Part shown: positions 58,995 through 64,000 of the stretch, in pieces
Layout: every line of letters begins with the position of its first letter
How positions within the stretch are numbered: position 1 is the first letter of the stretch
Assembly: GCA_947627205.1 (NCBI GenBank)
Contig: CANQVE010000001.1
Location: forward strand, 1-64,000
From: an uncultured Clostridia bacterium
GTDB lineage: Bacteria > Bacillota > Clostridia > Oscillospirales > Ruminococcaceae
Direction: 5' to 3'
Length of the DNA: 64,000 nt
The notes under the pieces: generated by a model
The model's input: the letters and a program-made list of their open reading frames with translations, nothing else
Told to the model about the DNA's origin: nothing
Databases searched by the model: none
Position numbers and translations under genes: made by a program

Positions 58995-59699
58995 TTATTT
59001 ATTATTGTATTTCCTTTGCCCGAACAGCGCTGAACCTATTCGGACAATGGTTGCCCCGTGTTTTATTGCCGTCTGATAATCTCCCGACATTCCCATCGAA
59101 AGAGTATCGAACAGCCCCCCTTTTCGCTCTGTCTTTATTTCCTCAAAAAGGTCATGCATACGAGCGAAAACTTCTTCTCCGCACCCTGCGGGCGGGATAG
59201 TCATAAGACCTCTCAGCCTTATGTTTTTAAGCGTTTCCAATTCCTCGCAAAAGCTCTTTGCATTTTCGGAAAGGATACCGCCTTTTGTTTCTTCCCCGCC
59301 TATATTTATCTCGGCGAGTATATCCATAACAATTCCGTGCTGCGCGGCGCGTCTGTCTATCTCCTGCGCCAAGTGCAGGCTGTCAACGGAATGTATCATT
59401 GAAACCTTGTCAATAATGTACTTTACTTTATTGGTCTGGAGCGAGCCGATAAAGTGGACCTCTGCGGGCGCGTAGCTTTCACGCTTTTCGAGGTATTCCT
59501 GTACGCGGTTTTCGCCGAGGAGCTTTACCCCCAGCCCTACCGCAAAATTCACCCTTTCGGGAGGCACTGTCTTTGTCACCGCCATAAACTTTACTTCGTC
59601 ATGACGGTTTGAAAGCGCCATTGCCTTTTCTATATTTTCGCGGATGATCCCGTAATTCTCACGGATATCGGGAAATTCCGCATCAAACAATTTTTCCAT
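58995..59699 (-). CDS. yggS: YggS/YlmE PLP-homeostasis protein
   Basis: About 234 aa. ATG 59699 (MEKLFDAEFP) has AAGGA at good spacing; an in-frame TTG/ATG further upstream would run deeper into the preceding gene. PLP lysine in KFMAVTKTV, GENRVQEY, HFIGSLQTNK and LSMGMSGDYQTAIKHG are the family motifs. Single-domain type III PLP protein, non-enzymatic. Confidence 0.93.
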   Translation of the reverse strand: MEKLFDAEFPDIRENYGIIRENIEKAMALSNRHDEVKFMAVTKTVPPERVNFAVGLGVKLLGENRVQEYLEKRESYAPAEVHFIGSLQTNKVKYIIDKVSMIHSVDSLHLAQEIDRRAAQHGIVMDILAEINIGGEETKGGILSENAKSFCEELETLKNIRLRGLMTIPPAGCGEEVFARMHDLFEEIKTERKGGLFDTLSMGMSGDYQTAIKHGATIVRIGSALFGQRKYNNK

Positions 59700-60894
59700 C
59701 GTAGAGATCCTTGCCCTCTGTAACAACACTGTCGTAGAGCTTCAGATAATCGCTGTCCGTCTCCTGCGTGCAGATGACGTAATCCTCGCCCCAATACACA
59801 ACGTTTACCTTTTTGAAGTACAGCTTGTTCTCGCGCTTTATATAAACGCCAAGCTCGTTTTTATCGTTGTTGTGGAGCGCGCTGTTGGATATTCTCAGTC
59901 CACCGTAGCTCTTGAGCACCAGCTTGAAGCTCGCCGTCCTCGAAGACATCGTTTCGGGAATGAGGTCATCACACTCGAAAACGTATATCGCCTTTCCGTC
60001 TCCGCACTCTTTTTCGGAAACTACCGTTGCATTCAGCAGTCTTGAACCCGAACCGATCCTTACAACTACCTCCGAGTCTTCGCCTATGCCGAACATTTTT
60101 TGCTCTTCGATAACTGCCGCCGCTCTCCAGCGATAATCCGACACAAGTTTCCCGACAGCGTTCTGCTCGGGCTGTTTTGAGGGCGTTTCTATTATTCCGT
60201 TTATTCTCTCCTCTGTAAGAGAGTCAAAATCGGAATAGCCTATTTCTCCCTCATATCCGTCTATACCGCTTACGAAATAACCCGTACCGCCGGCAATTAC
60301 GTCGTGTGTACTGCCCGAAACAAGCGATTCAAGCTCGGAAACCCTCTGCCTCAAGGCGTTTTTCTTTTCCTCGTAGCCGTTGCTTTCCTTTAAAGTTATC
60401 TCGCGCTTGCACATAGCGCACAGAAGATCGTTTCCGTACTTTGAAACGTCCGAATAATTTCCGTTTAAAATGCTGTCAATAACGGAAGCGTGGCTCTCGT
60501 TTATCTGAGCCGAGATCGCCTCAAGCTGAGAATTGTCCGTTCCGATGAGCTTTTCCGCGCTCTCCAGCATTTCTATCTGCTTTTTTATCTGCTCTATCTC
60601 ACGGCTTCTCGCAATATCCTCGCTGTTTTTATAGCGCTTTGCGATGACCGTGCTTTTTCCGACCTTTATCCCGTCGTCATGCTCATAGCTCAAATACCCC
60701 GTGCCGTCGTCATACACAATGGTCTCATCGCGCATAAAAACGCCCGTAAACGGTATCTCTTCATCAAAATCATAGCTGAACGCAGTCTCCGTTTTCAAGG
60801 TACTGCCTGTCGAGAAAAAGATCTGACCTACAGCAATAATGATAACGAACGCCGAAACTATAAACAAAACGGCTCTTGTCCACGCCGACTTCAC
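59683..60894 (-). CDS. HlyD-like membrane protein of the division cluster
   Basis: 403 aa: N-terminal TM segment (about 8-30), a split lipoyl/barrel-sandwich-like domain (GVFMRDETIVYDDGTGYLSY), a coiled-coil hairpin (about 95-215), then beta-domains. Such HlyD-type proteins are often encoded next to sepF in gut Clostridia without a transporter partner. Role unknown; the last 17 nt overlap yggS. Confidence 0.8.
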   Translation of the reverse strand: MKSAWTRAVLFIVSAFVIIIAVGQIFFSTGSTLKTETAFSYDFDEEIPFTGVFMRDETIVYDDGTGYLSYEHDDGIKVGKSTVIAKRYKNSEDIARSREIEQIKKQIEMLESAEKLIGTDNSQLEAISAQINESHASVIDSILNGNYSDVSKYGNDLLCAMCKREITLKESNGYEEKKNALRQRVSELESLVSGSTHDVIAGGTGYFVSGIDGYEGEIGYSDFDSLTEERINGIIETPSKQPEQNAVGKLVSDYRWRAAAVIEEQKMFGIGEDSEVVVRIGSGSRLLNATVVSEKECGDGKAIYVFECDDLIPETMSSRTASFKLVLKSYGGLRISNSALHNNDKNELGVYIKRENKLYFKKVNVVYWGEDYVICTQETDSDYLKLYDSVVTEGKDLYDGKIV

Positions 60895-60928
60895 CTAAAA
60901 GCTCACCTCCGTATCACAAAGGCAGCCT

Positions 60929-61174
60929 TTATTCCTCTCCGCCCTTTTCATAAGCGTCAAGTATAGAAACAGGCTTAAACGGCGTAATAGTCGAAATAGC
61001 GTGTTTGTAAATGAGATTTTGCTTACCGTCTGTGTCAAGAATGACGGTATAATTATCAAATCCCTTTACGATCCCCTTGAACTGAAATCCGTTCGTGATG
61101 TAGATCGTAACGGGAATTTTGTCCTTTCTCGCCTGGTTTAAAAAAACGTCCTGTAAATTGATGTCCTTTGCCAT
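60929..61174 (-). CDS. hfq: RNA chaperone Hfq
   Basis: 81 aa from ATG 61174 ([13 protein letters not shown]) behind AAAAGGTGA; longer in-frame starts give a non-Hfq sequence. Sm1 ([20 protein letters not shown]) and Sm2 (IYKHAISTI) motifs. Hexameric RNA chaperone; adjacency to miaA is classic. Confidence 0.96.
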   Translation of the reverse strand: MAKDINLQDVFLNQARKDKIPVTIYITNGFQFKGIVKGFDNYTVILDTDGKQNLIYKHAISTITPFKPVSILDAYEKGGEE

Positions 61175-61370
61175 AATATCACCTTTTCTCTCTGTATTGA
61201 AAGCGGAACTGTCCAAACTTGTCCGCATTTCATCGGTGTCGCGTCCGAAAAAAACGAACGTTCCCCAACTATATACATACAGTATAACACATTTGTTCAA
61301 AAAATGCTATACTTTTTTTATAAAAATTTATAAATTTTCTATAAAAAAACAACATTTTTTCAAAATTTTT

Positions 61371-62327
61371 TTAATTTCGGCTATTGATTTCCAAATTCTG
61401 TAAGCTGCCGTCAATGATAACTCTTGCTTTTGCGACAACATCAGCGAGGCTGTCGCCGTTTTCGATCACTAATCTGTTCATTCGGCTGTCCCGCCTGAAC
61501 CAAGTAAGCTGTCTTTTGGCATACTGACGGGTGCGGAGCTTTATTTCTTCTATGCACTCATCGAGCGTTTTTTCATTTCTTATATACGGATAAAGCTCTT
61601 TTATGCCTATTGCCTGCGCGGCTGTCGGGCGGTCTTTCTGAATAAAGCAAGCCTGCGCCTCTTCTAAAAGTCCGCGCTTTATCATATCGTCAACGCGCCT
61701 GTTTATCCTGTCTTTCAGCAATTCGCGGTCTGCAAGATCAAGAAAGATCATTATAAACTCATACGGCGATGGCTCTCTGCGGGAATTTCTTTTTGCCTCG
61801 GAAATGGTATGTCCCGTGGTTTTATAGACTTCAAGCGCGCGGATTATCCTGCCGATATTGTTTTCGTGCAGAGTCTCAGCGGTTTCGGGATCTACCTCTC
61901 TCAATTTTTCAAAGAGCGCTTTAGCTCCGTTTTCCTCGGCAAATTTTCTCAATTCCCCGCGGAATTCATAATCCTGTCCGCTTTCGTCAAATATCAGATT
62001 ATCAACGAACGAGCTTATATAAAGCCCCGTGCCTCCGCATATTATCGGCATTTTTCCGCGCGATATAATATCGTTTGCCTTTTCCTTGCACAGCTTTACA
62101 TAATCCGCGACAGAAAAGCTCTCGCTCGGATCGAGAAAACCCATGAGGTGGTGGGGTATGCCCTGCTGTTCTTCGGGTGTCGCCTTTGCCGAAGCAATGT
62201 CCATATCGGTATATATCTGCATACTGTCGGCGGATATTATCTCCCCGCCGTAAATTTTCGCAAGCTCTACAGACAGCGCGGTTTTTCCCGAAGCGGTAGG
62301 TCCGCAGACAACAATTATGTTTTTCAA
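61371..62327 (-). CDS. miaA: tRNA dimethylallyltransferase
   Basis: 318 aa. P-loop GPTASGKTALSVELA, DSMQIYTDMDIASAK and GGTGLYISSFVD. Adds dimethylallyl to A37 of UNN-reading tRNAs. Between mutL and hfq, the usual order. Confidence 0.96.
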   Translation of the reverse strand: MKNIIVVCGPTASGKTALSVELAKIYGGEIISADSMQIYTDMDIASAKATPEEQQGIPHHLMGFLDPSESFSVADYVKLCKEKANDIISRGKMPIICGGTGLYISSFVDNLIFDESGQDYEFRGELRKFAEENGAKALFEKLREVDPETAETLHENNIGRIIRALEVYKTTGHTISEAKRNSRREPSPYEFIMIFLDLADRELLKDRINRRVDDMIKRGLLEEAQACFIQKDRPTAAQAIGIKELYPYIRNEKTLDECIEEIKLRTRQYAKRQLTWFRRDSRMNRLVIENGDSLADVVAKARVIIDGSLQNLEINSRN

Positions 62328-62369
62328 TTATATCAACCCTTAAATCTTACCCGCTCAAATTGCATGCGG

Positions 62370-64000
62370 TTACTGTATTCTACCGAAATAACGTTCGATC
62401 TGCCTCTTTGATATCTGAGTTATAACAGGTCTGCCGTGGGGACAATAGCGTATGTCGTTATTTTTCAGTACCTCTCTTGCCAGAAAAGTAAGCTCCGCTA
62501 TGCTCTGGTTTTCGTTTGCACGAATGCTCGCCTTGCACGCCATTGTATGAAGAACATCATCAAACAGCGCGCCCTCGGCGTTGTCGTTTCCCGAAGCAAG
62601 TATCTCGGCTATGCTCTGTATAAGGTCTTCGGGATCGCTCCCCTCAAGCGACTGGGGAACTCCCTCTACAAAAACTTTTCCGTCGTCTGTGAGCTTTATG
62701 AGTATTCCCGTGTTTTCAAGCCGGTCTTTAAAGCATTTCACCGCTTCAAACTCCTCCGCGCTCAGAAATACCTCTTTCGGCTCTATAAGAAGTTGACCGT
62801 GGATATCCGTTCCGCGCTTGAACCGCTCGAAATTTATCCGCTCATGGGCGGCGTGCTTGTCGATAAGAATGAGAGTATCTCTGCTTTCGCAAAGTATATA
62901 GGTCTTAAAAAGCTCGCCTATTACGCGAATATCCAAAGGCTCTGTGCGGACTTCTTCAGCTTCTTCTTTTGCGGGAACTTCCCGCTTTTCAAACGACTTT
63001 TCCGATATGAACGTAAATCCGCTCAGATCGGGCTGTTCGCTTTGGATAATTCTCGGAGCGGGAATAATCTTTTCGCTCACGTCCGAGACCGTTTCTCCCG
63101 AAAGCGTCGGCTGGACGGCTTTTACCTCGGGCTTTTTATAAAAGCTCTCGGGGGCAGGAGCGGGCTTTTGTACGGAAAATATCTCGTTTCCTACGGGAAC
63201 TTTTACGGTTGGTATAAGTACAGTAGAAACGCCTGTTTCCTCGTTTAGTTCATTTGACAGCCTTATTTCACGGCTCTCGTCATAGCCCGTTATTGAATTT
63301 TTGACAGCAAAATAAATAGCGTCAAAAACAGCTTTTTCGTTTGAAAACCGAACTTCGGTCTTTGCGGGAGATATGTTTGCGTCAAGAAGCGCGGGATCTA
63401 TGTTTATGCAAAGAACGCAGGCGGGAAATTTCCCGACCATGATATTGTTTCTGAATGCTTCTTCAAGTGCCGCGCAGCAGAGCGGGCTTTTCACACTGCG
63501 TCCGTTTACAAAGAAATTCTGCATTGTGCGGTTTGATCTCGTAAAAAGCGGAGAGCTTACATATCCCGTAACGCCTATCTCACGGTAAACGTTCTCTACG
63601 GGTATCATTGACGCAGCGAACTGTTTTCCGAATACCGCATGTATCGTGTTGTAAAAGCTCCCGTCGCCCGAAGTTAGTATGGTCTGTTTGCCGTCGCGGA
63701 TAAATCTGAACGAAATGTCGGGGTGTGAGAGAGCGAGCTTTTCCACAACGTTTGAGGTATAATTTCCCTCTGTCACGTCTTTTTTCAGGAATTTAAGGCG
63801 CGCGGGAGTGTTGTAAAACAAATCGCGGATAATTATGGTCGTGCCCTCGGCACAGCCTATCCTGTCGTATTCCTCGGGCGCTCCGCCCTCCATTTTATAA
63901 GAAACGCCGAGCTTGTCCACGGCTCTCCTGCTTATTGCCTCAACGCGTGACACCGCGCAGACAGACGCAAGAGCTTCTCCTCTGAACCCCAGGGTATTTA
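62370..64000 (-). CDS. mutL: DNA mismatch repair protein MutL, 5' end outside the window
   Basis: The reading frame stays open to the right edge, where it shows LGFRGEALASV, the conserved GFRGEAL motif of the GHL ATPase domain; the first ~95 residues lie beyond. Following are RDLFYNTPARLKFLKK and the transducer domain. The C-terminal dimerisation/endonuclease domain has DKHAAHERINFERF (endonuclease-type) and CPHGRPV at the end. Partial only because of the window edge. Confidence 0.95.
   Translation of the reverse strand, partial: NTLGFRGEALASVCAVSRVEAISRRAVDKLGVSYKMEGGAPEEYDRIGCAEGTTIIIRDLFYNTPARLKFLKKDVTEGNYTSNVVEKLALSHPDISFRFIRDGKQTILTSGDGSFYNTIHAVFGKQFAASMIPVENVYREIGVTGYVSSPLFTRSNRTMQNFFVNGRSVKSPLCCAALEEAFRNNIMVGKFPACVLCINIDPALLDANISPAKTEVRFSNEKAVFDAIYFAVKNSITGYDESREIRLSNELNEETGVSTVLIPTVKVPVGNEIFSVQKPAPAPESFYKKPEVKAVQPTLSGETVSDVSEKIIPAPRIIQSEQPDLSGFTFISEKSFEKREVPAKEEAEEVRTEPLDIRVIGELFKTYILCESRDTLILIDKHAAHERINFERFKRGTDIHGQLLIEPKEVFLSAEEFEAVKCFKDRLENTGILIKLTDDGKVFVEGVPQSLEGSDPEDLIQSIAEILASGNDNAEGALFDDVLHTMACKASIRANENQSIAELTFLAREVLKNNDIRYCPHGRPVITQISKRQIERYFGRIQ

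Overview
The window looks like chromosome from a Gram-positive, Clostridia-type bacterium, most likely a gut Oscillospirales/Ruminococcaceae relative. The gene order ylmE-sepF-ylmH-divIVA-ileS-lspA-rluD, the pairs secG-rnr and ywiB(DUF1934)-argS, the set hfq-miaA-mutL, spoVG, the PadR/HAAS/DUF4097 trio and the strong GGAGG-type ribosome sites all point that way. No taxon can be fixed from sequence reading alone.

Left accessory part (1-25,500). The window opens in a serine recombinase that lacks its catalytic N-terminus. Next to it are a 3' tRNA-Thr-like remnant (candidate attachment site) and 167-bp tandem repeats. A two-component system follows, then two paralogous lipoproteins and an ABC-2 transporter. 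Matching TCGTTA direct repeats, each 28 bp from a -10 box, precede both the regulator gene and the lipoprotein-ABC operon, so the regulator probably controls both. The highlight is the sulfur island (10,740-23,566): a family 2A encapsulin shell gene overlapping the gene for its cysteine desulfurase cargo, an O-acetylhomoserine sulfhydrylase-like enzyme, and two parallel ubiquitin-like sulfur-carrier modules. One module is a carrier-E1-rhodanese fusion plus a JAMM protease. The other is a free carrier with a masked Gly-Gly tail, an E1 enzyme and a second JAMM protease. TusA, thioredoxin, a thioredoxin-reductase-like flavoprotein, a TcyP-like cystine symporter and two membrane-anchored proteins complete it. 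The inferred picture is cystine import and reduction, desulfuration inside a protein nanocompartment, and delivery of sulfur as protein thiocarboxylate to Cys/Met-type biosynthesis. A 52-bp relic of the recombinase gene lies just past the island, so recombinase-derived sequence brackets the whole accessory segment.

Middle (25,500-45,600). A minus-strand padR-HAAS-DUF4097 operon has an operator-like palindrome over its -35 box. A minus-strand run of CNNM/CBS, HAD, degenerate HMGL-like, dead NlpC/P60 and HAD genes follows. Plus-strand housekeeping genes come next: secG with an unusual Ser-rich tail, rnr, ddl, DUF1934, argS, a YfhO-like membrane protein, a NUDIX hydrolase, murC and pepV, with spoVG on the other strand.

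Right (45,600-64,000), all on the minus strand: a large FtsK-like protein with decayed ATPase motifs and a PVQP-repeat linker, a split transketolase, a HAD phosphatase, rluD, lspA, ileS, divIVA, ylmH, sepF, yggS, an HlyD-like protein, hfq, miaA and mutL (cut by the window edge).

Dispersed repeats link distant parts. A 109-133-bp palindromic element occurs three times (10.5, 16.6 and 51.2 kb). The 167-bp repeat has a partial outlying copy at 10.44 kb. AGAGGTTAGA-type inverted repeats occur at 2.04 and 49.0-49.2 kb, and a 46-bp degenerate tandem array lies at 25.2-25.5 kb.
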